This document shows positions 57,126-64,000 of a stretch of 64,000 nucleotides of DNA, one piece after another; position 1 is the first letter of the stretch, and every line of letters starts with the position of its first letter. The stretch comes from an uncultured Roseobacter sp. (lineage in GTDB: Bacteria; Pseudomonadota; Alphaproteobacteria; Rhodobacterales; Rhodobacteraceae), in assembly GCA_947488305.1 (NCBI GenBank), contig CANKZM010000003.1, positions 372,001 to 436,000 on the forward strand, given 5' to 3'. A program made the translations under genes and the position numbers. Below the pieces are notes generated by a model that was given only the letters and a program-made list of their open reading frames with translations, did no database searches and was not told the DNA's origin.

Positions 57126-58133
57126 ATGCTGACGTACACGATAAGGCGATTGGTCCTGTCGATCCCAACCTTGCTGTTCATCAGCATTGTCATCTTCCTG
57201 CTGCTACAATTGGCCCCCGGTGATCCGATGGCGCAGGTACCACTAACCGTTCCCCCTGAAGTTAAGCAGAAGATGCGCGAAGCATTGGGTCTGGGCGCAC
57301 CCATACATGTTCAATACTGGAAATGGCTGGTGCAGTTCTTTTGGGTTGAACCACAAGTGCTGATTGACCATTGGTTTGGCACCGCATTTGCAGAAGGAAA
57401 ACTAAGGGTCATTTCCTGGCAAACCCGTTCTCCAGTCATGGATATCGTTATCCAAAGGATGCCGCAGACACTTTGGGTCGTCGGCATGTCTTACATCGTC
57501 GGCATCCTCATCGCCCTGCCCATCGGCATTTACTCTGCCTACCGTCAGTATTCCCTGTTTGATCAGGCCGGTACTTTTATCTCAATGATCGGGTTTTCGA
57601 TCCCGCCATTCTTCTCAGGCGTTTTGGTCATCGTGATCTTCTCGGTGAACCTCGGCTGGTTCCCGTCGATCTATGATACGACCCATGTGGTAAATGATTG
57701 GGACAGCTTTGTTGTCCAGCTCAAACAGATGATCATGCCCGTCATGGTATTGGCGTTGCAGACCACGGCGCAGATCAGCCGGTTCATGCGCGCCTCCATG
57801 CTCGACAACCTCAACCAGGATTATGTGCGCACCGCCCGCGCCAAGGGCTTGAAAGAAAGCGTCGTGGTCATGGTGCATGTGCTGCGCAATTCCATGATCC
57901 CGATCATCACCGTCATCGCTCTTGGCATCCCGGCCATCTTCGGCGGTGCGATCATCACTGAAACGCTGTTCAAGGTAAACGGCATCGGGCAACTGCTGCT
58001 CACCGCGCTTTTTGCCAATGACCTGCCGATGGTTATGACCCTAACGTTCATCTTTGCCATTCTGATCGTTGTCTTCAACCTGATCGCTGATGTGCTCTAT
58101 GGCGTGCTCGACCCGAGGATCCGCTATGACTGA
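57126..58133 (+). CDS. ABC transporter permease, DppB type
   Basis: A 335-residue inner-membrane permease with about six helices. The N-terminal helix MLTYTIRRLVLSIPTLLFIS and the EAA loop ARAKGLKESVVVMVHVLRNS (about 237-256) are typical of the DppB/OppB family, as is ENLFNIPGIGQLLL-type sequence here ETLFKVNGIGQLLLTAL. Its stop overlaps the next gene by 8 bases. Confidence 0.93.
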   Translation: MLTYTIRRLVLSIPTLLFISIVIFLLLQLAPGDPMAQVPLTVPPEVKQKMREALGLGAPIHVQYWKWLVQFFWVEPQVLIDHWFGTAFAEGKLRVISWQTRSPVMDIVIQRMPQTLWVVGMSYIVGILIALPIGIYSAYRQYSLFDQAGTFISMIGFSIPPFFSGVLVIVIFSVNLGWFPSIYDTTHVVNDWDSFVVQLKQMIMPVMVLALQTTAQISRFMRASMLDNLNQDYVRTARAKGLKESVVVMVHVLRNSMIPIITVIALGIPAIFGGAIITETLFKVNGIGQLLLTALFANDLPMVMTLTFIFAILIVVFNLIADVLYGVLDPRIRYD

Positions 58134-59103
58134 CCAAAACGCAGAACTGGAGACGTTTGGTGCGCTCAAGGACAAGGAGCCGCAGAAAGAGCCGCGTTCT
58201 CAATGGAAAGACGTCTGGGACCAATTCAGCAAACACAAAGGTGCGTTGATCGGCGGGGGCTTTTTGCTCTTCATCACGCTTTTTGTGCTGATCGGACCGC
58301 TGATTTGGCAAGTGGACCCCAAAGCGCTGGATATCCGCAACAAGGATTTACGCCCCGTCTACACGCTGCTCTGGGACGGGGAAGCCAAAACGCTCTGGTC
58401 CCGCCCTTTCGGCACCGACAATCTTGGGCGCGATATCATGGCAACTCTGATAGCCGGCGGGCAAGCCTCATTGGCGGTGGGCTGGGCGGCCATGGTCTTG
58501 TCCTTGCTGATCGGCACGACCGTTGGCGTTACTGCCGGCTACTTCAAGCGCCTCGATGGCATCCTGATGCGGATCACCGATCTGTTTCTATCTTTGCCTA
58601 TCCTGCCGCTGCTTTTGGTTGCGGTTACCCTCTTCCGCCAACCATTGCGGGCGGCGTTCGGTCCTGAAGGCGGCATGTTCATTCTGATCGTTGGCGTCAT
58701 CGGGATCACCTCATGGATGCCTACGGCGCGCATTGTGCGTGGTGAAATCCTGGCATTGAAAGAACGCGAATTCGTTCTTGCGGCGCGATCCATCGGAACA
58801 ACACCGTTTCTGATCATCCGACGCCACCTTCTTCCAAATGTGATTTCACCAATCATGGTTTCGGCGACGCTGGGCCTTGCCACGGCAATCATTACAGAAA
58901 GCGCGCTGTCCTTTCTTGGCGTGGGCTTTCCGTCCGACTTCCCCACGTGGGGCAAGCTTCTGTCCGACGCCGTGCCGAGGATGGAGGAGTTTCCTGAGCG
59001 GGTGATGTTGCCCGGGATATTGATTTCGCTGACGGTGCTTTCAGTAAATTACCTGGGCGACGGTCTGCGTGATGCGTTGGACCCCCGCATACGGGGGCGC
59101 TAG
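58126..59103 (+). CDS. ABC transporter permease, DppC type
   Basis: A 325-residue partner permease. A polar N-terminus (MTDQNAELETFGALKDKEP) leads into the first helix near residue 43, then the FGTDNLGRDIMA motif (about 100-111), a periplasmic segment and the EAA loop LAARSIGTTPFLIIRRHLLP. The ATG at 58126 overlaps the DppB stop (ATGACTGA); an upstream frame to 58090 is within dppB and less likely. The gene ends the divergent transporter operon. Confidence 0.92.
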   Translation: MTDQNAELETFGALKDKEPQKEPRSQWKDVWDQFSKHKGALIGGGFLLFITLFVLIGPLIWQVDPKALDIRNKDLRPVYTLLWDGEAKTLWSRPFGTDNLGRDIMATLIAGGQASLAVGWAAMVLSLLIGTTVGVTAGYFKRLDGILMRITDLFLSLPILPLLLVAVTLFRQPLRAAFGPEGGMFILIVGVIGITSWMPTARIVRGEILALKEREFVLAARSIGTTPFLIIRRHLLPNVISPIMVSATLGLATAIITESALSFLGVGFPSDFPTWGKLLSDAVPRMEEFPERVMLPGILISLTVLSVNYLGDGLRDALDPRIRGR

Positions 59104-59170
59104 AGACAAGGGACGGTGGGCGGGGCGTCGTGGCGCGTTCGCGCGACAAGCGCGTCGCATCACCGGCCCA

Positions 59171-60454
59171 TTACTCCACCTTTGCGCGCAATCTCCTGAT
59201 TGCCCACCAGACAAACGCCACAACGGGCAGGGTCACAAGGGCGGTCAACGTTCCCTTGCTGGCGCCCAGGGCCGTTGCCATCGGATAGAGCATGTACCCC
59301 ACCAGCGACACCGCGTAGTAGCTGATCGCCACAACCGACAACCCTTCAACCGTGCGCTGCAATCGCAGTTGCAGGTCTGATCTTTTGTCCATGCTCTCCA
59401 GCAAGGCCTGATTTTGAGCTGAGCGCTCAACATCGACCCGGGTCCGCAACAGGTTTGACGCGCGGATCGACCGGCTCGACATCTGCTCCAACCGCCGCTC
59501 CGCCGACGTCACTGTCCGCATCGCGGGCGCGTAGCGGCGCATCATGAACTCTGCGAAATGCTGGCGCCCCTGAAAGCGCTCTTCCCGAAGCGCCTCTATT
59601 CGCTGGTTCACCAGCGCCTCATAGGCACCCGTGGCCCCAAACCGGAACGAAGACCGGGCCGACAGCGTTTCAAGCTCAGCAGAGATAGAAAGCAGCGCAT
59701 TCAGCGTAGATTCGGCGCTGGCATTTTCATCCGACATTGTCCCCATGAGACGGGTAAGCTGCGTATCAAGCGTATTGAGTTCGGGTTGCAGCTGCCGCAC
59801 CCGCGCAAACCCGAGCATCGACATGGATTTATACGTCTCGATCTCGCACAGGCGCTGCACAATCCGACCGATCCGCCGTGCACTGGTTGCTTCATCTGTA
59901 AAGACCGCAAACCTCAGATGTCCATTCTGATCGATACGGAAGTCACCCGCTACAATAGCCGCGTCATCCAAAACAGAAGCAGCTGCAAGGCTTTCTGTTA
60001 CAAACCACTCATCAAGGCTTTTGGTAATATCGTCATCCGCCGCCGGGCGCTGACGAATATCAATCAAAACGGATGTCACCCGTTGACCAGGCGCTTGTTT
60101 TAACCAGTCTTCCGGAAAGACTTCGAATTCCACCGGGTCAAATGCGCGCCGCGGAGAGCTTTCAGAGAAGGCAGTATAGGTTACAAATTCAGTGTGCTGC
60201 TCCCATTTCAACCAGTGCTTACCGATCTGCCCATAATAATGCGTGGCACCCGGCTGCGGGTGTGGCGCCCCGTGCCGATCCAAAAGGGTGATCAGATGAT
60301 CCAGGTCGAGCTGCCGGTCCCGGCTCACTGCGTCGTTGGGCTGCTTTATCGCAACATAAGCCGCCGAACACGGCGCTTCCATGGAGGGGAATGGGCGCGC
60401 ATGCAGCTCATTGGCCATCTTGTAGCGCAGCGGATGATCGTCAATAGGGGCCAT
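59171..60454 (-). CDS. DUF3422 family membrane protein
   Basis: A 427-residue conserved proteobacterial protein of unknown function. It starts with the family signature MAPIDDHPLRYKMANELHARPFP (cut here), has a large helical cytoplasmic body with coiled-coil-like segments (about 240-370) and ends in two membrane helices (about 375-395 and 405-422) and a short basic tail. The start at 60454 has the family N-terminus; the frame is open upstream to 60505. A promoter candidate lies 24 bases in front. Converges with dppC; 67 bases between them contain only short GC-rich repeats. Confidence 0.85.
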   Translation of the reverse strand: MAPIDDHPLRYKMANELHARPFPSMEAPCSAAYVAIKQPNDAVSRDRQLDLDHLITLLDRHGAPHPQPGATHYYGQIGKHWLKWEQHTEFVTYTAFSESSPRRAFDPVEFEVFPEDWLKQAPGQRVTSVLIDIRQRPAADDDITKSLDEWFVTESLAAASVLDDAAIVAGDFRIDQNGHLRFAVFTDEATSARRIGRIVQRLCEIETYKSMSMLGFARVRQLQPELNTLDTQLTRLMGTMSDENASAESTLNALLSISAELETLSARSSFRFGATGAYEALVNQRIEALREERFQGRQHFAEFMMRRYAPAMRTVTSAERRLEQMSSRSIRASNLLRTRVDVERSAQNQALLESMDKRSDLQLRLQRTVEGLSVVAISYYAVSLVGYMLYPMATALGASKGTLTALVTLPVVAFVWWAIRRLRAKVE

Positions 60455-60477
60455 GGTCTCTCTCCGAACTGACAAGA

Positions 60478-60505
60478 GGGATAACGTGCAATTCACGCAA
60501 GTCAA
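60478..60505 (-). promoter_or_regulatory. Candidate promoter of the DUF3422 gene
   Basis: On the minus strand TTGACT (60505-60500) and TATCCC (60483-60478) lie 16 bases apart, matching 5/6 and 3/6 of consensus. Predicted start near 60471. The rest of 60455-60667 is A/T-rich with no gene or clear repeat that I can support. Confidence 0.4.
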
Positions 60506-60667
60506 ATTTTTTCTGGATGTTTTTCAACATGTTAAATGAATGCAACCGTATACAACGTTACAAATTCGACCATTGAGAACACACACGCTGCGAAACGAGG
60601 TCATTTCGGATGTTTTTGTTCGCTGATGCATTCCGGTGCGACTCCAAACACCAAGACGCCAAGTTCG

Positions 60668-62221
60668 TCATAGTTGCAGCTCAATATCCAAGAGCTCGGT
60701 CACACCAATCACAAGACTGTTCCAGAAGGTGACTCCCGGTTCGCTGTCCGTCACGGTCGGCGCTTTCGGGAAATCATAGTGCCATTGTAGTGCCCCGCTC
60801 TTTGAAAGAGTTAGTCGGTATGTGAAGGTTCCCAGCTGACGTTCAATCTCGTCGTGCATGAACCCTGCAAAATCCCGCCCTTTTGCAAAAACACCGATTT
60901 CGGTGTTCAGCTTGATAGAGCGCGGGTCAAAGTTGAGGGAGCCAATGAAAACCTCGTCCCGATCAATAACCGCGAGTTTGGTGTGCATCACCAGCCCAAT
61001 TTCATTATCCCGCGGCAATCGCCCACTCGCTTGAAGCGCGTCAGGCCTGATTTCGTGCAACTTAACGCCAGCCCGCAGCAGGTCTTCGCGATGACGGCGA
61101 TACCCTGCATGAACATAGGCGTGATTGGTCGAACCGACGGAGTTGGTGATAATCCTTACCTCGACGCCGCGCCGCGCCAAGTCCGCAAACAAGCGTGCGC
61201 CATAGTCTTCGGGCACAAAATAGGGTGAAATCAGAACCACACTCTCTGTGGCATTGGTGATGCTTGTGAGCAAATCCTCAGCGACGAGCCGGGGCCCGCC
61301 ACGCACCGGCGTTTTGAGCTTCTCCGGGGGGTCGACGACAAGCCGCGTACGCGCTCTGAAGACTGGAGCCTCCCCGGTGCTAAGACGCGTAAAATGGGGC
61401 GCATTGACAGCCGCCTCATAGGTGTCTCTGGCAGGGATCAAAGCACGCGTCAGTGCAGCACGAGCACTCTGCAATTCTTCGGCAGACGGGCGTTCTCGCA
61501 AAGACGCTATCGGAACAGCCCATCCGTCATTCCAAAAGAGGTCAAAGGCCTGCTCAAGTTCCGTCAGGACAGGTCCCATCGCCAAAAGTTCGAAATCCGC
61601 AAAATCGGTGTCTGTCTGGATCTGGAAGTACTCATCAGCAATGTTGCGCCCGCCGATGATCGCCACCGCCCCATCCACCACGAACAGCTTGTTGTGCATT
61701 CGCCGGTTGGCCCGGGAGAACTCTGCAAGCAGGCCTAGTGATTTGGGCCCGGGCCGCAGTACGGGATTGAACACACGCACCTCGATGTTTGGATGCACAT
61801 CAAGCAGCCCCAGCGATGTGTCGGGTACTGTCGTGAAGATGTCATCCACTAGAAAACGTACCCGGACACCACGGTCTGCAGCGTCCAATAATGCTTGCGC
61901 GACCAGCGCGCCTGCCAGATCCGGCTTGAACAGAAAATATTGCAAATCCAGCGTATGCTCTGCTCGTTCAATCAGCCGCAGGCGCGCGCCCAATGCTTCG
62001 TTCCCCTCTACAAGCAAGATCAGAGCACTTTGTGACGGATTTCCATTTGCTGTGATCGTTGCCGCAGCCTGCTTCAATTCCGAAGATACCGGAGCGATTG
62101 CGGCTTGTGTAACTGCCTTCGGCTGATCAAGAGGGACAGGCGCACAGGCTGAAAGAAGGACCGCAAGTGATGCACACATCGAGCGCATGCCAAATCTTAG
62201 AAAGCAGCAGTTGAACCCCAT
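60668..62221 (-). CDS. Phospholipase D/cardiolipin synthase-like lipoprotein
   Basis: A PLD-superfamily protein of about 517 residues with both HKD motifs: HNKLFVVDGAVAIIGGRN (about 185-203) and HTKLAVIDRDEVFIGSLN (about 410-428), each with the following Gly/Ser-Asn. The N-terminus carries a lipoprotein-type signal with lipobox LLSAC. It may remodel phospholipids or act as a bis-phosphatidyl transferase at the envelope. Three starts are possible (ATG 62242, 62221 and 62188); GGGTAGG before 62221 is the best ribosome-binding site. The signal makes the periplasm its likely site, unlike true cardiolipin synthases, which have N-terminal membrane helices. Confidence 0.85.
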   Translation of the reverse strand: MGFNCCFLRFGMRSMCASLAVLLSACAPVPLDQPKAVTQAAIAPVSSELKQAAATITANGNPSQSALILLVEGNEALGARLRLIERAEHTLDLQYFLFKPDLAGALVAQALLDAADRGVRVRFLVDDIFTTVPDTSLGLLDVHPNIEVRVFNPVLRPGPKSLGLLAEFSRANRRMHNKLFVVDGAVAIIGGRNIADEYFQIQTDTDFADFELLAMGPVLTELEQAFDLFWNDGWAVPIASLRERPSAEELQSARAALTRALIPARDTYEAAVNAPHFTRLSTGEAPVFRARTRLVVDPPEKLKTPVRGGPRLVAEDLLTSITNATESVVLISPYFVPEDYGARLFADLARRGVEVRIITNSVGSTNHAYVHAGYRRHREDLLRAGVKLHEIRPDALQASGRLPRDNEIGLVMHTKLAVIDRDEVFIGSLNFDPRSIKLNTEIGVFAKGRDFAGFMHDEIERQLGTFTYRLTLSKSGALQWHYDFPKAPTVTDSEPGVTFWNSLVIGVTELLDIELQL

Positions 62222-62327
62222 TCGCCTACCCTGCGGTTTCATTGCGTTATTTGCCCATTTGCATCCGCATCACAGGCGCTCGCTTCACGACAAACGCCAA
62301 AGCGCTATACACGCTTAGCCGGATACA

Positions 62328-62363
62328 ACAAAAAAAGCGCGCCGGTTGACCTGGCGCGCTTTT
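62328..62363 (-). terminator. Terminator of pntB
   Basis: AAAAGCGCGCC / GGCGCGCTTTT (62333-62343 and 62353-62363) pair around a 9-base loop. On the minus strand the stem is followed by a run of about seven T up to 62328. It lies 20 bases after the pntB stop. The plus strand also reads into TTTTG, so it may work both ways. Confidence 0.85.
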
Positions 62364-62382
62364 GTTTTGGTAAGTTCACCGA

Positions 62383-63879
62383 TCAGTCGATCATCGGCAA
62401 CAGTTTATCAAGGCTGGCCTTCGCATCGCCGTAGAACATCCGCGTGTTGTCCTTGAAGAACAACGGATTCTCAATGCCGGAGTAACCGGTGCCCTGCCCG
62501 CGCTTGGAGACAAACACCTGCTTGGCCTTCCAGCACTCCAGCACTGGCATGCCCGCAATCGGCGAATTTGGATCGTCCTGTGCTGCCGGGTTCACGATGT
62601 CATTTGACCCGATAACAATGGCCACATCCGTGTTCGGGAAATCCTCGTTGATCTCGTCCATTTCCAGCACGATGTCGTAAGGCACCTTCGCCTCGGCCAA
62701 CAGCACGTTCATGTGACCGGGCAGACGCCCCGCTACAGGGTGGATCGCAAAACGAACGTTCTTTCCCTTGGCACGCAGCTTCTTGACAAGCTCGCTGACC
62801 GCCTGCTGAGCTTGTGCGACCGCCATCCCGTACCCGGGGATGATGATGACGCTGTCGGCCTCATTGAGCGCTTGTGCGACCCCATCCGCCTCAATTGCCA
62901 CCTGTTCGCCTTCGACCGCCATCTGCTCTCCTGCAGGGCCACCGAAGCCGCCCAGAATAACGCTGATAAAGGAGCGGTTCATCGCCTTACACATGATGTA
63001 GCTGAGGATCGCACCAGAAGAACCCACCAGCGCGCCTACAACGATCAGCAGATCGTTTCCGAGCGAGAAACCAATGGCCGCCGCGGCCCAGCCGGAATAG
63101 CTGTTAAGCATCGAGACAACTACAGGCATGTCCGCGCCACCGATCCCCATGATGAGGTGGTACCCGATGAAAAGCGCCAGAAGCGTCAGCAGCACCAATG
63201 TCCAGCTTCCCGACCCGCCAAGGTACATTGCTGCAAAGAACAATGACAAAAGCGCTGCACCAGCATTGAGAAAATGGCCTCCTGGCAATTTCGCGGCCGA
63301 GGAGTCCACCTTGCCGGCCAGTTTGCCATAAGCAATCACGGAGCCGGTGAATGTTACCGCACCGATCCAGATGCCCAGAACCAGCTCAACCTTCAGGATG
63401 TTGATCTCAACAGCGGACTTCTTGGCGATCAACTGACCAAAGGACGACAGCCCTTCGTAGATTTCCTTGGGCAGTCCAATTGCCTTGAACCCACCCTCTT
63501 CGGTCGCGCCAAGCACAAGCTCGTTTGCCGCAAAGACGCTTTCCAGGTTGTTGATCATGATGTCCGCGTTGAAACCAACGAACACCGCCGCAAGCCCCAC
63601 CAGGGAGTGCATGATGGCGACAAGCTCCGGCATTTGCGTCATTTGCACTTTTGTTGCCAGCTGGTAGCCAACCGCCGCGCCAAGCGCGATCAGGATGATG
63701 GAAACAATGCCAAGCCCTTGCCCCGGTCCAATCAGCGTTGCAACCACGGCAATCGCCATGCCCACAATGCCATACCAAACTGCGCGCTTGGCACTTTCCT
63801 GCCCGCTGAGGCCCCCAAGGCTGAGGATGAAGAGAACAGCAGCAACCGCATAGGCTGCAATAGTAAATCCGAATTCCAT
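62383..63879 (-). CDS. pntB: NAD(P) transhydrogenase subunit beta
   Basis: Couples proton flow to hydride transfer between NADH and NADP+ in the inner membrane. Residues 1-300 form the membrane domain II helices, with [21 protein letters not shown]; the C-terminal 180 residues are the NADP-binding domain III ([39 protein letters not shown]). 498 residues, slightly longer than the usual 460 because of the N-terminus. ATG 63879 has AAGGGGA upstream. pntA ends 13 bases before it. Confidence 0.96.
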   Translation of the reverse strand: MEFGFTIAAYAVAAVLFILSLGGLSGQESAKRAVWYGIVGMAIAVVATLIGPGQGLGIVSIILIALGAAVGYQLATKVQMTQMPELVAIMHSLVGLAAVFVGFNADIMINNLESVFAANELVLGATEEGGFKAIGLPKEIYEGLSSFGQLIAKKSAVEINILKVELVLGIWIGAVTFTGSVIAYGKLAGKVDSSAAKLPGGHFLNAGAALLSLFFAAMYLGGSGSWTLVLLTLLALFIGYHLIMGIGGADMPVVVSMLNSYSGWAAAAIGFSLGNDLLIVVGALVGSSGAILSYIMCKAMNRSFISVILGGFGGPAGEQMAVEGEQVAIEADGVAQALNEADSVIIIPGYGMAVAQAQQAVSELVKKLRAKGKNVRFAIHPVAGRLPGHMNVLLAEAKVPYDIVLEMDEINEDFPNTDVAIVIGSNDIVNPAAQDDPNSPIAGMPVLECWKAKQVFVSKRGQGTGYSGIENPLFFKDNTRMFYGDAKASLDKLLPMID

Positions 63880-63892
63880 GATTTCTGTCCCC

Positions 63893-64000
63893 TTACGATT
63901 TCTGGAACATGGCGAGCATGCGCCGTGTCACGAGGAAGCCGCCGAAAATATTGATCGACGCCATAAAGACCGACAAAGCCGCCAGCAACGTGATCAGCAA
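63893..64000 (-). CDS. pntA: NAD(P) transhydrogenase alpha subunit, C-terminal end (cut by window)
   Basis: Only the last 35 codons are in the window. They encode a membrane helix and end [21 protein letters not shown], the usual C-terminus of the PntA membrane part (the LASLNIFGGFTVTQRML-type end). The stop is TAA (63893-63895). In alphaproteobacteria this part is often a separate protein (PntAB); whether it is separate here cannot be told. Confidence 0.88.
   Translation of the reverse strand: MLITLLAALSVFMASINIFGGFLVTRRMLAMFQKS

Noticed and set aside
59104-59170. Hairpin terminator between dppC and DUF3422
   Set aside because: The GC-rich repeats (around GCGCGTTCGCGC) give only short stems with no T-run on either strand.

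Overview
The window looks like a chromosomal segment of a marine Roseobacter-group alphaproteobacterium (Rhodobacteraceae/Roseobacteraceae). The evidence is a 14-subunit nuo (complex I) operon interspersed with Rhodobacteraceae-type small genes (DUF5333-, DUF5337- and DUF3291-like), a VPLPA-CTERM protein, a fasciclin gene behind a promoter resembling the Rhodobacter sigma-E consensus, and moderately high GC with many ATGA overlaps between genes. I see no phage, transposon, CRISPR array, tRNA or rRNA. Most of the segment is housekeeping DNA.

Layout. 1-6.3 kb (+): prfC (possibly leaderless), a secreted VPLPA-CTERM protein with its terminator, a hypothetical gene whose 5' end looks frameshifted, a glycosyltransferase, and an RhlE-type RNA helicase. 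6.3-30 kb (-): one long run from nuoA down to nuoN, then birA, coaX and rnj. Its order is nuoA-B-C, sulfotransferase, 58-aa membrane protein, nuoD, 126-aa membrane protein, nuoE (with HHH tail), membrane HHH protein, DUF5337-like, nuoF, two DUF3291 paralogues, lipoprotein, DUF5333-like, nuoG, lipoprotein, nuoH, nuoI, CMD-family protein, nuoJ, Cys-rich secreted protein, nuoK-L-M-N. A good sigma-70-type promoter and an SD-supported TTG start lie in front of nuoA. 30.3-30.9 kb (+): fasciclin lipoprotein. 30.9-39.2 kb (-): a leucine/isovalerate degradation (liu) block: ivd, mccB, mccA, GST, HMG-CoA lyase and methylglutaconyl-CoA hydratase. It is interrupted by a plus-strand ompW gene carrying an FNR-type site; ivd has its own perfect palindromic operator.

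39.3-41.3 kb (-): a DegT-type aminotransferase and phosphoglycolate phosphatase. 41.4-48.6 kb (+): glmU-glmS (UDP-GlcNAc supply), a PPOX-fold protein, moaA, waaA (Kdo transferase) and an LPS core glycosyltransferase. 48.6-59.1 kb: a divergent cluster. On the minus strand are an M20 amidohydrolase, a FAD amine/amino-acid oxidoreductase, an ArgE-type deacetylase, an SDR and a fused two-domain ABC ATPase; on the plus strand are a family-5 peptide-binding protein and two permeases. Together they look like an uptake-and-catabolism system for an N-acylated or N-substituted amino acid or peptide. 59.2-64 kb (-): DUF3422 membrane protein, a PLD/cardiolipin-synthase-like lipoprotein, pntB with its terminator, and the last 35 codons of pntA.

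The observations most worth following are: the complex I operon carrying two copies of one HHH domain (a NuoE tail and a membrane-anchored protein); the low-GC Cys-rich gene wedged with 4-nt overlaps between nuoJ and nuoK; the sulfotransferase inside nuo; three regulatory sites readable directly from sequence (sigma-E-like at fasciclin, FNR-type at ompW, palindrome at ivd); and the N-acyl/opine-like catabolic cluster. I did not find a clearly new defence or mobile system. The only stretch above 300 bases without a gene is 30022-30364, and it is explained by the two divergent promoters.
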